Shown in pieces: positions 16,966 to 26,411 of a DNA stretch of 46,557 bases. The first letter of the stretch is position 1; every line of letters starts with the position of its first letter. The notes below the pieces were generated by a model. That model was not told the DNA's origin. It did no database searches and saw nothing but the letters and a program-made list of their open reading frames with translations. This DNA is from Myxococcota bacterium. Its GTDB lineage: Bacteria; Myxococcota_A; Polyangia; HGW-17. The stretch spans positions 1 to 46,557 of the forward strand of contig JAHJMN010000208.1 of assembly GCA_018821305.1 (NCBI GenBank), in the 5' to 3' direction. Both the position numbers and the translations under genes were made by a program.

Positions 16966-19137
16966 ATGACATCATTAATAATTCTGTCACTTTTTATTTC
17001 CGGGCTGACAACCACACAGCCATTTTATCCAAACGCATCTCATAAGCGTTTGCTGCCGGCATACAAGACTCCCGGTGAATTGCAGAAGGATTCCGCAAAT
17101 CAGCTCAATACCTTCCGCACGGCTCATCCTGAACTTTACGGCATTACTGTTGCTCCTCCCTCAGGGTTTATGATGTACCCCGAATTCATGACTGTTGATG
17201 CCATGTACATCAGTTATGATGATTATTTCAGAGACTATTATGTTGACGTAATTGGCGCAGCAGCAAATGAAGTTACCGTTTATGTTCTTGTAAGCGGCTC
17301 AGCCTGGCAAAATGAGGCAAATACAGTTCTATCGGCTCAGTTAACTGCTCAGCAGATGGCAAACGTCCAGTTTATTGACCTCAGTTCAACTGATTACTAT
17401 CAGTTTACAAGTCCTCCGGGGGACAGTGCCGTTGACTCCATCTGGACCGTAGATTACGGCCCGTATTATGTACTCAACTCAACAGGCGAAAGAGCAATTG
17501 TTGATCCCCGATACTACCCGGATCGAATTAACGACGACAGCATTCCAACCAAATTAGGCGCCCTCGACAGCATGAATGTTTACAGAGCTGACCTGTTTGT
17601 CGAAGGTGGAAATCTTCTTTCGGACGGTCTCGGTACCTGCTACACAACGACAATGCTGCAGGAAGAAAACACAAAGTACACGGTTACGGAACTGAACGAA
17701 GTCCTTAATAACTACTTCGGATGCTCAAATGTGGTTTACCTTCAGCCCCTGAGCGGTGAGGGCACTGGTCACATTGATATGTTTTCAATCCTCCTGAATG
17801 AAAATACTTTTGTGGTTGGTTCATTTACTCAGGCTCAGGATGCCACAAACCGCACAATCATGGACCAGAACGCAGCACTTTTAGAAGGTCTGACCAATGC
17901 AAACGGTGATCCGATAACTGTTATCCGTATTCCGATGCCGGATCCTGACTATGATACTTATGGTCGTATTTGGCGTACTTACACAAACGGTCTCAGACTG
18001 AATGCCAGTTATCTTATTCCCGTCTATAGTGATGACACAACCTGGCAGGCTCAGGTTATTTCTGATTTATCAACAGCTCTTCCCGGTGTTAACTTTGTTC
18101 CCGTTGCTTCAGAAGACGTTATCGTATGGGGTGGTGCAATTCACTGTACAACCCGTTCACGTCCTGCAGGAACCGCCTACAGCACCGAACCTGGCCCCGG
18201 TTATCTTTGTGGCGGAAGCTATACTTGCGACGATTGTACAGATGACTGCACATTGAATGAAACAGGTTGTAACACTGACGGCAGCCGCTGGGTATGTGGA
18301 CAAGCTGATTCTGACACCTGCCTTGACCGTATTCGCATCGAATGTCCTGAAACCATGGCTTGTGTTGACGGAACCTGCGGTGGAGACGACTGTACAGATG
18401 ACTGCACTATCGGAGACACAGGGTGCTCGGACAACTCAACTCGCTATATTTGCACCGAAGGCGGTGATGGTGACTCCTGTATGGATTTTGTGGACTTTGA
18501 ATGTGGCACCGGACGTGAATGTACAGAAGGTCTATGTCTTCCTCCCAATGGCGCCTGCGGCGACCTGACTTACGACGGTGAGTGTCAGGGTACCTGGTCC
18601 GTTTACTGTGATGAAGGCGAACTTATTTACTACGACTGTGCGGAAGAAGGAATGGTTTGCGGCTTTATTTCAGGTGAAGGGTATTACGACTGTATGGCTC
18701 CTACCGCCTGCACCGATGATTGTGTTCCCGGTGAAACTTCCTGCAGCAATGATACCTCAGAAGTGCTTGTTTGCGCTGAAGCCTTCGATGGCGATAACTG
18801 CTGGGACTGGAAACCGCAAGCTTGTGAAGATGGCTTTACTTGTCAGGATGGGGCCTGTGTTGAAGATTGCACTGACGAATGTGTTGAAGGTGAAGTGGGT
18901 TGCAGCGAAGATATCGATGCCTCCTGGGCTTGCGTCGAAGCTGAAAATGGCTGCCTTGAACGTGTTGAAACACTCTGCGTTGGTTCAACTACCTGCGAAG
19001 AGGGCGTTTGCGTTGAAGAAAAATCATCAAGCGACGGTTGTTCATGTTCCACTCCAACGGACACTCGCTCCTCCGTTCCTGTATTCTTTATCATGGCAGT
19101 AATCGGTCTCGCACTGGTAAAACGCCGCTTCGTATAA
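16966..19137 (+). CDS. Secreted peptidyl-arginine-deiminase/agmatine-deiminase family protein with MYXO-CTERM-like tail
   Basis: A 723-residue secreted protein. A short N-terminal hydrophobic signal is followed by a PAD_porph/agmatine deiminase catalytic domain (about 60-400). The guanidine-modifying enzyme residues can be placed: D163 (VDYGPYYV), E213-N216 (EGGN), H269 and D271 (GHID) and the nucleophile C394 (GGAIHC). Then come about four Cys-rich repeats of the 'C-T-D-D-C...G-C...C...C' type (about 415-690) and a C-terminal MYXO-CTERM-like tag (CSCS, ~18 hydrophobic residues, KRRF). The family turns arginine or agmatine guanidino groups into ureido groups; the extracellular placement favours a protein or peptide substrate, as in Porphyromonas PPAD. 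The exact substrate is not shown. Confidence 0.85.
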   Translation: MTSLIILSLFISGLTTTQPFYPNASHKRLLPAYKTPGELQKDSANQLNTFRTAHPELYGITVAPPSGFMMYPEFMTVDAMYISYDDYFRDYYVDVIGAAANEVTVYVLVSGSAWQNEANTVLSAQLTAQQMANVQFIDLSSTDYYQFTSPPGDSAVDSIWTVDYGPYYVLNSTGERAIVDPRYYPDRINDDSIPTKLGALDSMNVYRADLFVEGGNLLSDGLGTCYTTTMLQEENTKYTVTELNEVLNNYFGCSNVVYLQPLSGEGTGHIDMFSILLNENTFVVGSFTQAQDATNRTIMDQNAALLEGLTNANGDPITVIRIPMPDPDYDTYGRIWRTYTNGLRLNASYLIPVYSDDTTWQAQVISDLSTALPGVNFVPVASEDVIVWGGAIHCTTRSRPAGTAYSTEPGPGYLCGGSYTCDDCTDDCTLNETGCNTDGSRWVCGQADSDTCLDRIRIECPETMACVDGTCGGDDCTDDCTIGDTGCSDNSTRYICTEGGDGDSCMDFVDFECGTGRECTEGLCLPPNGACGDLTYDGECQGTWSVYCDEGELIYYDCAEEGMVCGFISGEGYYDCMAPTACTDDCVPGETSCSNDTSEVLVCAEAFDGDNCWDWKPQACEDGFTCQDGACVEDCTDECVEGEVGCSEDIDASWACVEAENGCLERVETLCVGSTTCEEGVCVEEKSSSDGCSCSTPTDTRSSVPVFFIMAVIGLALVKRRFV

Positions 19138-19252
19138 TCCCACGCGTTATCTTTAATAATTTTGTGTAAATTGCCTTCAATATGAACTATACCGGAGAAA
19201 GATCTTCAAAATCCAGTTTTGACAAAAGAAGATCGGGAGTTACTCAATACAA

Positions 19253-20392
19253 ATGTTGAAATCTTTTGAATATCAGAGAAAAAAGAGTTTTTTTGCCCAG
19301 GTAGCAACGGGGCTGGAAGAAGTTGCTAAAACCGAACTACTTGCTCAGGATTGCAGCGACCTCAAGGATGGATACCGTGGTGTGGAATTTTCCTGTGATG
19401 TTTTTAGAATCTTTGAATTGAACTACACATCCAGAGTAATGTCACGCATTTTAGCTCCGCTTCATAGCTTCAGTATCAAATCTGAAGAGGACCTTTACAA
19501 GCAGGCTCTGGAAATTCCATGGGACAGAATCATCAATGATGGCCGGACTTTTTTATTATCAGTTAGCGGAAAAAGTGATGTAATTGCCAACTCCCGGTAT
19601 GGTTTATACAAAGTAAAAGATGCCATTTGCGATTTTTTCACTTCTCGTGGCAGAAAAAGGCCCGAAGTAAACGAAAATCCCGATGTATTTATAAATGTGT
19701 TCATGTACCGCAATTCAGTGACTATCAGCCTCGACACTTCCGGCGAGAGTCTGCACCACCGGGGTTATAAAACAAAAAACACAAGGGCACCGCTTGCGGA
19801 AACCCTCGCCGCAGGGATTTTAGCCCTCAGTGGATGGGACGGTAAAAAGGATCTACTGGATCCCATGTGCGGGAGCGGCACCCTTCTAACTGAAGCTCAG
19901 ATGATAGCCTCAAACATTCCAGCGGGTTATTACAGGAAAAAATGGGGTTTCGAATGTATGTCCGAGTATAACCACTCGCGCTTTGAGGATTTCCGCACGA
20001 AATTAAACGAAAAAATTGTGGAATCTGAGTGTGTACTCATTGGATCAGATATAGATCCCGGTGCTGTATCCGCCGCAAGGGCCAATGCCGGCGCTGTTCT
20101 GGGGGGAGACGAGATCAGGTTCAGTGTTGCGGACTTTCATAACAGGAAAAACTTCGAAGGGGGTTTTATTGTTACAAACCCACCGTACGGTGAACGTATG
20201 GAAAACGAAAACATCGAAGAATTATACAAAGATATCGGCGATTTCTTTAAATTGAAGTGTAAGCAGTCATCGGCATTTTTATTTACCTGTAACCTTGGTG
20301 CCCTGAAAAAAGTAGGACTGAAAACCGCCTTTCGCAAAATTCTCTGGAACGGGCAGCTGGAAGGACGTCTTTGTAGATATGATCTCTACTGA
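19253..20392 (+). CDS. THUMP-domain class I RNA methyltransferase (RlmL N-terminal/YpsC type)
   Basis: A 379-residue enzyme expected to methylate N2 of a guanosine in 23S rRNA or a related RNA using SAM. A ferredoxin-like and THUMP region spans about 1-165, then a Rossmann methyltransferase with motif I 'D-P-M-C-G-S-G-T-L' (about 203-211) and the catalytic 'N-P-P-Y-G-E-R' (about 305-311), the signature of N2-guanine or exocyclic amino methyltransferases. It lacks the second methyltransferase domain of E. coli RlmKL, as in YpsC-type proteins. It stands as a single gene. Confidence 0.9.
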   Translation: MLKSFEYQRKKSFFAQVATGLEEVAKTELLAQDCSDLKDGYRGVEFSCDVFRIFELNYTSRVMSRILAPLHSFSIKSEEDLYKQALEIPWDRIINDGRTFLLSVSGKSDVIANSRYGLYKVKDAICDFFTSRGRKRPEVNENPDVFINVFMYRNSVTISLDTSGESLHHRGYKTKNTRAPLAETLAAGILALSGWDGKKDLLDPMCGSGTLLTEAQMIASNIPAGYYRKKWGFECMSEYNHSRFEDFRTKLNEKIVESECVLIGSDIDPGAVSAARANAGAVLGGDEIRFSVADFHNRKNFEGGFIVTNPPYGERMENENIEELYKDIGDFFKLKCKQSSAFLFTCNLGALKKVGLKTAFRKILWNGQLEGRLCRYDLY

Positions 20393-20770
20393 GGCAATGG
20401 TTCTCAAGTTTTCTGTTGTTTTTTCCAATCCAATACTCCCAAGGCCTTGAATCCATTGATGTGTTCACGTAAAACTTTTAATAACATACCTCGCTATTTT
20501 AAATCCAGAACACAAGGAAGTGATCTCATGTGGGCGTTGTTACGCAAAAAAAACATGAAAAAAGTACATTTTTTTGATATTTTCAATGATGGGAATAAAG
20601 ATTTCTATTGCAATTGTATTTGTTTCGGCTAATTTCCACTTTATCGCCGTAATGGAGTGATTTGTATTTTGACTATGACAGTAGTATTTCAACACCTGGT
20701 CCACTTTTTCTCTGTCCGTTATTTCCCGGTACAAAAAAGAGGCAAATAGGTTTTTTTCGAAGGAGACAGC
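20393..20770. other. 378-bp intergenic region without recognised element
   Basis: Nothing firm could be assigned. Short reading frames here lack ribosome sites and resemble no family. The region is AT-rich and ends with a strong AAGGAGA ribosome site in front of the RRM gene, so part of it may be a long untranslated leader of that gene. Confidence 0.4.
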
Positions 20771-21178
20771 ATGTTTAAGAAGATTTTTGTAGGCAACCTT
20801 TCATACCAGACATCCGAAGACGAATTGATGGAGCTCTTCTCACAGCACGGCGATGTGCAGAGCGTAAAAATCATTTTCGATCGTGAAACCGGACGCAGCA
20901 GAGGATTCGCATTTGTTGAAATGGATGAAACCGCAGCTGGCGATGCCATTCAGGCAGTCAATGGTTATGAATTCCAGGGACGCAGCCTTCGTGTTAACGA
21001 AGCTAATGAGCGCCCTGCTCCCGGTGGAAACCGTGGCGGTAATGGCGGCGGCGGCGGATACGGCGGCGGCGGCGGCGGCGGCGGCGGTAACAGAGGCGGC
21101 GGTAATCGCGGTGGTGGAAGATCCTTTGGTGGTGGCAGAGGCCGTGATAGATCCGATTCTTACGACGATGGTTATTAA
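20771..21178 (+). CDS. Glycine-rich RRM RNA-binding protein
   Basis: A 135-residue protein with one RNA recognition motif (about 3-80) and a Gly/Arg-rich tail (about 88-135). RNP2 is 'I-F-V-G-N-L' and RNP1 is 'R-G-F-A-F-V', both intact with the aromatic residues that stack on RNA. Bacterial proteins of this design bind single-stranded RNA and in some bacteria respond to cold; that role is not shown here. The tail is encoded by GGC/GGT-rich DNA and may vary in length. The AAGGAGA site 6-7 bp upstream fixes the start. Confidence 0.93.
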   Translation: MFKKIFVGNLSYQTSEDELMELFSQHGDVQSVKIIFDRETGRSRGFAFVEMDETAAGDAIQAVNGYEFQGRSLRVNEANERPAPGGNRGGNGGGGGYGGGGGGGGGNRGGGNRGGGRSFGGGRGRDRSDSYDDGY

Positions 21179-21279
21179 GATATAAGACTCATCCTCTCCC
21201 CTTGTAATTACTCCCCCAATTTACTAATCTCAATATGAACCGTTAATCAGGTATTTCTTTCCTGATGGTGGAGTTTACC

Positions 21280-23202
21280 ATGAAACTTTCGTTCATATTG
21301 TCAATATTGTTAATGATAACGAGCTGCTATCGTAACAATTCTTCCTTGAATAATTTACAAAACGATCCACTTCCTCCGGGGATTGAACTGCTTGAACCTG
21401 TCGGGTCAGGTTCTTCTTCAATCATTGATTATTATCAGTTTTACCGTAAGAAAGACGACACAAAGGGCAGGGTGGGGGCATCAGCGGAATCGGCGGCCCT
21501 TTTATTTAATGGAATTAATTCCGCAGGGTCAAGGGGTGCACTTCTGGTGGAATCATTCAATGAAGGGCTCAAGATTCCCTCGCCGGGTCGTAGTTTCCTT
21601 CTGAAAACAAAAAGTACGCCATCAATTCCCGTGGTATCTGGATATTTTATGTATTTTACTGTCGACAATGTGCTCTATGCATATGATTATATACATGAAA
21701 AAACCTTGTGGAAAGCGGACCTTAAAGCATTTTCCGATTTTCGTTTTGTAGTTTCCGACCGGGTTCTAATATTATGCCGTAAAAAAGGTACTATCCTTGC
21801 TTCTTTCGATCCTGTTACCGGGAAAAAGTTGAAATCCGAGACAGCGAGTCCTTCCGTAACTCGAATTGGTAATATCGAAATTATCGAAACAAAAGAAGGT
21901 TCCGGGTGCACCCTTAATATCAGTCATATGGGCAAAAAAAAGTGCTCATTAAAACTTGAGTCCAGTAACTGGTTTGTTGCGAAAAACAGCGTTATTTCAA
22001 TAGGGGATAGTCATCTGGAATCCTTCGGTATTGAGGATTGTAAAAGTGCTGCGAAAATGAACGTTCCCGCTGGTTCATCAATAATTCATGGACTGGATGC
22101 CATATTCATGTCAAGGGCAGGGGAGGTTACGGAGCTTTCTCTCCCGGATTTCAAGGCTGGAAAAATTTTTAAAAACCGCTTATTTAATCAATCTCTCCAG
22201 TTCGAATATTTGCAGGGCCAGAAATACTTTTTCCATAGTTCCGAAAATCCTGGTATCATTGATGTTTCCGACGGAACATCAACTATTTTCTCTAATATTA
22301 AGGGGGATAATCTTCGGGTCTTCAGGCTGGGCGGACGCTTGATGTTTACCGGGAAAAATCGCCTCTATCGATTTGATGACACTTTAAAACCCGTTCAATT
22401 TGATAAAAAAGTCAACTACGTAAGGCCAATGTCCAGCATAATTTTTGCTGCAGTAAATGACACAGTTTTTATTTTAGATAACAAATTCAATATAAATGAC
22501 GCGGTTATAGCCCGGAGCGGAAACGTCCTTAAGATTTTAACAGAAGGTGATCTGGTTACACTGATCACAGACCGGGGGCTTGAAGTTCATGATTTGCTCA
22601 CGGGAAACATGGTTTTCATTCATCACCGAAAGACTGGAATGCTTCACATGTTCACAATGCATCACGGGAGGCTTTTCGGATTTCATCGGGACTCGATTGA
22701 AGTTCTGAAAACCGTCGACTTCAGGCAGTATGCCTACGGTTGTAAAACCGACCTTTCCGTTTTTCTGAAACTTTTCACTACGGATTTCAAATCCTATTCC
22801 CCCAGAGCAGGTCTGAAACTGGCTTTATGCAAGCAACGGGGCGGTGCCAGTGTTAATGAACAGTTAAAATTTCCAAATATTTTTAGATTCCTCACAGGTT
22901 GTATTTCCAGAGAATTTTTCGCATCCGCAGAGAGTTTCATTTCTCCTGTGCGATCCCTGTCTATTTGGACCATGAAGTGTGAGAAAAAATCGGGGAAAGC
23001 GAGAAGTCTTTTTGCTGATGCACTTAAAATTATGGAAATCCGATCGGAACGGAAAACTAAGAAATGCAGTAATATTCCATCATCTATCGGAATCAGGCAG
23101 GATGCTGGAAAATCAGGCACGTGCCCCATTTACAAATCATTTAACGCTGCCCTTGAGAAATTGAAATCCCGGCAGTACTACTCCTACCCTGTTTGCCGCT
23201 GA
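21280..23202 (+). CDS. Large lipoprotein, beta-propeller-like (PQQ-type repeats)
   Basis: A 640-residue lipoprotein. The ATG at 21280 is chosen over an in-frame ATG at 21265 because the GGTGGAG ribosome site lies between them and the shorter form starts with a clean signal ending in MITSC (Cys 16). The body contains repeated 'V-x-x-x-Y-x-Y-D-x-x-x-x-x-x-L-W'-like blades (for example around residue 125) suggesting a PQQ/WD-like beta-propeller. The C-terminal ~180 residues are Lys- and Cys-rich and resemble nothing I recognise. Function unknown; perhaps a scaffold on the cell envelope. Confidence 0.7.
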   Translation: MKLSFILSILLMITSCYRNNSSLNNLQNDPLPPGIELLEPVGSGSSSIIDYYQFYRKKDDTKGRVGASAESAALLFNGINSAGSRGALLVESFNEGLKIPSPGRSFLLKTKSTPSIPVVSGYFMYFTVDNVLYAYDYIHEKTLWKADLKAFSDFRFVVSDRVLILCRKKGTILASFDPVTGKKLKSETASPSVTRIGNIEIIETKEGSGCTLNISHMGKKKCSLKLESSNWFVAKNSVISIGDSHLESFGIEDCKSAAKMNVPAGSSIIHGLDAIFMSRAGEVTELSLPDFKAGKIFKNRLFNQSLQFEYLQGQKYFFHSSENPGIIDVSDGTSTIFSNIKGDNLRVFRLGGRLMFTGKNRLYRFDDTLKPVQFDKKVNYVRPMSSIIFAAVNDTVFILDNKFNINDAVIARSGNVLKILTEGDLVTLITDRGLEVHDLLTGNMVFIHHRKTGMLHMFTMHHGRLFGFHRDSIEVLKTVDFRQYAYGCKTDLSVFLKLFTTDFKSYSPRAGLKLALCKQRGGASVNEQLKFPNIFRFLTGCISREFFASAESFISPVRSLSIWTMKCEKKSGKARSLFADALKIMEIRSERKTKKCSNIPSSIGIRQDAGKSGTCPIYKSFNAALEKLKSRQYYSYPVCR

Positions 23203-23247
23203 TTCCCCTGCCCTGTAACGCTACAGTTTAGAGCTAAAAATAAAGTA

Positions 23248-23275
23248 TTGAAATTCTGAAATCTATTGCTAAAAT
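23248..23275 (+). promoter_or_regulatory. Putative sigma-70 promoter of slyD
   Basis: TTGAAA (23248-23253), 16-bp spacer, TAAAAT (23270-23275). It is the best candidate in the short gap before slyD and gives a leader of about 40 nt. Confidence 0.5.
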
Positions 23276-23321
23276 CCCCGGAATTCTAACGCTGCCATAC
23301 TGCAGCACAAAAGGAGTTTTT

Positions 23322-23810
23322 ATGAAAATTGCAAAAGATATGGTAGTTGAAATGCACTACACTCTGACGGATCCAGCCGGAGAAGTCATTGATACAAGCC
23401 GCGAAGATGGTGGAGAACCTCTCGCTTTTTTATGCGGATATCAGAACATCATTCCTGGACTGGAGAATGCTCTTATGGGCCTTGAAAAAGGTGCAAAACT
23501 CGTTGTGAATGTTGAACCCGCCGACGGATATGGCGTTTATGATGAAACTCTGACACATACAGTTGAAAGAAGTGCAGTAGAACTCGATGACGACCTTGAA
23601 ACAGGTATGGGCCTGGTCATGATGACACAGCACGGTCCCATCGAAGTAGTCGTTAAAGATTTTAACGACGAAACCGTTACACTGGACCTGAACCATCCCC
23701 TCGCAGGCATGGCCCTCAGTTTTGATGTTGAAATAATGAATGTCCGTGGTGCATCCGAGGAAGAGCTTTCCCACGGTCATGTTCACCAGCCTGGTCATCA
23801 TCACCACTAA
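23322..23810 (+). CDS. slyD: SlyD-like FKBP-type peptidyl-prolyl isomerase
   Basis: A 162-residue protein. The FKBP domain is split by an inserted chaperone (IF) domain (about 70-125) as in SlyD. The opening 'V-x-M-H-Y-T-L-T-D-x-x-G-x-x-I-D-T-S' and 'I-P-G-L-E-N-A-L-x-G-L' motifs are typical. The C-terminus is a short His-rich tail (HGHVHQPGHHHH), the metal-binding tail of SlyD that links it to nickel delivery, although much shorter than in E. coli. It catalyses prolyl isomerisation and acts as a cytoplasmic folding helper. AAAGGAG precedes the ATG. Confidence 0.92.
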   Translation: MKIAKDMVVEMHYTLTDPAGEVIDTSREDGGEPLAFLCGYQNIIPGLENALMGLEKGAKLVVNVEPADGYGVYDETLTHTVERSAVELDDDLETGMGLVMMTQHGPIEVVVKDFNDETVTLDLNHPLAGMALSFDVEIMNVRGASEEELSHGHVHQPGHHHH

Positions 23811-23846
23811 AAACTTCATTACTTTTATTTATATGCAGGAGGCTCA

Positions 23847-24299
23847 ATGCGCGTAAGTTCAATGGATCGTAGAGAGCAGTTAATCAGGTTTCTCAAGGAA
23901 GAGGCTGGTTTAAGTAAGTATCTGAAGACCTTTATTCTTTCAATCGTGGGTCTGGTTCTAATCGGTGCGGTTCTGGGAATACTGGTTTCAGTGAAAATAA
24001 GTGGAGCTACTGGCAGTGATGATATAATGGTTCCCCTCGTGATTGTCGCTCTCCTTTTACCACCTCTTGTCTGGAGTATTTATATAAGTAAAAAGAGACT
24101 CAACGACATAAAATACGGGGAAATAAATGATGCCCTCATTGCGGATCCCCCTGCTGTGTCCGCTATTAGTTCTATTAAAACGATATGGGGAATTCGGGTG
24201 GATGTTACTCTTGTAAGTGGTCGAAAGCTGCACTTTTTCATGGATCAGGAGACGGCAGATGAAGTAGTTGTATGGCTGGGGGAAGCCATCGAATCCTGA
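23847..24299 (+). CDS. Small membrane protein of unknown function
   Basis: A 150-residue protein with two transmembrane helices (about 24-48 and 60-80) separated by a short polar loop, then a ~65-residue soluble C-terminal domain rich in beta-strands. The AGGAGG ribosome site lies 6 bp before the ATG, 36 bp after slyD, so co-transcription is likely. No family recognised. Confidence 0.7.
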   Translation: MRVSSMDRREQLIRFLKEEAGLSKYLKTFILSIVGLVLIGAVLGILVSVKISGATGSDDIMVPLVIVALLLPPLVWSIYISKKRLNDIKYGEINDALIADPPAVSAISSIKTIWGIRVDVTLVSGRKLHFFMDQETADEVVVWLGEAIES

Positions 24300-24445
24300 G
24301 CTCCATCCCACCTTGAATCCTTGAATTTTTCATAAAGAAATAAAAAACATTTATTTTAATTATCCCATGGAATAAAACTATTGAGTCTCCGTTATACAGA
24401 CCGAAAGTTTTTTGCTGCCGTTTGCGCAGTTTAAAGGAGTACTCA

Positions 24446-25351
24446 ATGAAGTGCTGGATTTTGAATAAACCATGGAATACACAGGGACTTGAAGATTACA
24501 GTATCACTCGTTTCAAGGAGCAAGCTGAAAAGGATAATGTTAATCTTGAGATAATAGATCCCGATGAAATTGAACTCGTTGTTGATCGTAATGTTCGAAA
24601 GGGGATTACCCTTCGAGGACAGGAGGTTTCTCTTCCCGATGTTGTTCTTCCAAGAACCGGCGCCCGCACCACTTATTTTAGTTTTGCCGTAATTCGCCAT
24701 CTCGAGCGACTGGGTATTCCCTGCTTCAATACGTCCGCTGCCATAGAAGCGGTGAAGGATAAATTATACACCCAGCAGATTATGGCTCAGGCTGGTCTTC
24801 CAATTCCTAAAACCATGCTTGCCAAGTTTCCAGTTGATGTTCATACAGTTGAAAAACAACTTGGATTTCCGGTAGTTGTTAAACCACTTTACGGAGCTCA
24901 GGGAAAGGGCGTCTACCTTGTGGACGATGCCGCTTCCTTAAACGATATGATGCAACTGATTGAAGTTACAGATGATAAAGCAAATATTATCATGCAGAAC
25001 TTTGTTTCTACCAGTCGTGGCAAGGATTTGCGCGTTTTTGTCGTGGGAGGACGTCCCGTCGCCTGTATGATGCGCAAAAACTCCGGTGATGGTTTTAAAG
25101 CCAATTACTCCCAGGGAGGAACCGTAGAAAATCACGAAATTACGCCAGAAATTGAATGGCTTGCCACGGAAGCTTGTCGTGCTACTGGGCTTGATATAGC
25201 CGGCGTAGACCTTTTGTTTGATGAGGATAGCCATTTCAAAATATGCGAGGTCAATTCAGCTCCCGGATTCAAAGGAATTGAGAGCGTATGTGAAATTGAT
25301 ATAGCCAGGGAAATTTTCCATTTCCTGCACATCAGACTGGGGCTGGTTTAA
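24446..25351 (+). CDS. RimK-like ATP-grasp ligase, first of a tandem pair
   Basis: A 301-residue ATP-grasp enzyme of the RimK/alpha-L-glutamate ligase group, which joins amino acids to the end or side chain of a peptide or small acceptor using ATP. The ATG at 24446 follows AAAGGAG at good distance. The fold is visible as an N-terminal 'L-P-D-V-V-L-P-R' strand (about 70), the ATP-binding 'F-P-V-V-V-K-P-L-Y-G-A-Q-G-K-G' loop (about 142-156), 'R-G-K-D-L-R-V-F-V-V-G' and the Mg-binding 'I-C-E-V-N-S-A-P-G-F' near the C-terminus. It is clearly paralogous to the next gene. The acceptor is unknown; ribosomal protein S6 is only one possibility. Confidence 0.88.
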   Translation: MKCWILNKPWNTQGLEDYSITRFKEQAEKDNVNLEIIDPDEIELVVDRNVRKGITLRGQEVSLPDVVLPRTGARTTYFSFAVIRHLERLGIPCFNTSAAIEAVKDKLYTQQIMAQAGLPIPKTMLAKFPVDVHTVEKQLGFPVVVKPLYGAQGKGVYLVDDAASLNDMMQLIEVTDDKANIIMQNFVSTSRGKDLRVFVVGGRPVACMMRKNSGDGFKANYSQGGTVENHEITPEIEWLATEACRATGLDIAGVDLLFDEDSHFKICEVNSAPGFKGIESVCEIDIAREIFHFLHIRLGLV

Positions 25352-25391
25352 ACCGTTTTCATGTGGATTGGTTTCCACAGGAGGCAATGTC

Positions 25392-26300
25392 ATGAAGGGC
25401 TGGATTATTTATCGTAAACCACACACTCACTTCAGTGAGGATGTATATGAAATGCGTCGCTTTCGAGAGGAAGCGGCGAAAGACAATATCGAACTGGAAA
25501 TTATACCACCCGAGGCTTTTGATCTCACTATTCGCCATGGTGATAAGAAGACAATCCTTGTAAACGGTAAGAAACGGGAGCTTCCGGATTTCATTATTCC
25601 GCGGATGGGCGCTGGTACAACCTATTTTGTTCTCGCCATTGTTCGGCATTTTGAGAGTCTTGGTGTGCATAGTTTAAACAGCAGCGCATCTATTGAACTT
25701 GTAAAAGATAAGCTCTTTACTCAGCAGATACTTTCCAAGTCAAATCTTCCAATTCCCGATATGATGCTCGTGAAGTTTCCCTTCAACGTAGATCTGGTGG
25801 AAGATGAGTTGGGATTCCCCGTTGTTGTCAAGACCATATCCGGAGCTCAGGGGAAGGGAGTATTCCTCGCGGAAAATAAGGAAAAACTTGCGGATATGAT
25901 TCAACTGGTTGAAGTAGTAGACGACCAGACAAATGTTGTTTTACAGCAGTATATCCCCTTGAGCCGTGGTCGCGACTTGCGTGTTTTCATGATAGGAGGA
26001 AAACCAGCAGCTTGCATGGAGCGTGTGGCTCCGGAAGGCAGTTTTAAAGCAAATTTCAGCCAGGGCGCTACAGTCAAAGCTCACCCTCTGAGTCACGAAA
26101 TTGAGTGGATAGCTACGGAAGCCGCCCGCCTCATGGATCTTGAAATCGCCGGAGTTGACCTTCTCTTTGATGAAAACGGTTTCAAAGTGTGTGAAGTAAA
26201 CTCAGCTCCTGGATTCCGCGGCATCGAAAGTTGCCACGACATCAACATCCCCAAAATGATCTTCCGCTACCTACGCGTCCGCCTTGGCATCTTCAACTGA
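25392..26300 (+). CDS. RimK-like ATP-grasp ligase, second of a tandem pair
   Basis: A 302-residue paralogue of the preceding protein, alignable over its whole length. Shared blocks include the 'L-P-x-P-x-x-M-L-x-K-F-P' region, 'F-P-V-V-V-K-x-x-x-G-A-Q-G-K-G-V', 'S-R-G-x-D-L-R-V-F' and the 'C-E-V-N-S-A-P-G-F-x-G-I-E-S' metal site. The ATG at 25392 has AGGAGG upstream, and only 40 bp separate the genes, so they form one operon. All ATP-grasp residues appear intact in both, so neither looks dead. The divergence points to different substrates or a heteromeric enzyme rather than a fresh duplication. Confidence 0.88.
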   Translation: MKGWIIYRKPHTHFSEDVYEMRRFREEAAKDNIELEIIPPEAFDLTIRHGDKKTILVNGKKRELPDFIIPRMGAGTTYFVLAIVRHFESLGVHSLNSSASIELVKDKLFTQQILSKSNLPIPDMMLVKFPFNVDLVEDELGFPVVVKTISGAQGKGVFLAENKEKLADMIQLVEVVDDQTNVVLQQYIPLSRGRDLRVFMIGGKPAACMERVAPEGSFKANFSQGATVKAHPLSHEIEWIATEAARLMDLEIAGVDLLFDENGFKVCEVNSAPGFRGIESCHDINIPKMIFRYLRVRLGIFN

Positions 26301-26411
26301 TGACCAGCGTGTCTGCCCAATAGCTTTCAGGCAAACAGGGTCAGTTTTTAAAGAATGAGTTAGCGGTCTAGCTGGTTTTGAATTGATGTAGCCTAAACCC
26401 CTTTGTTTAAC

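Noticed and set aside
20447-20632. 61-residue gene in the gap before the RRM gene
   Set aside because: No ribosome site, biased AT-rich composition and no recognisable domain; more likely untranslated DNA.
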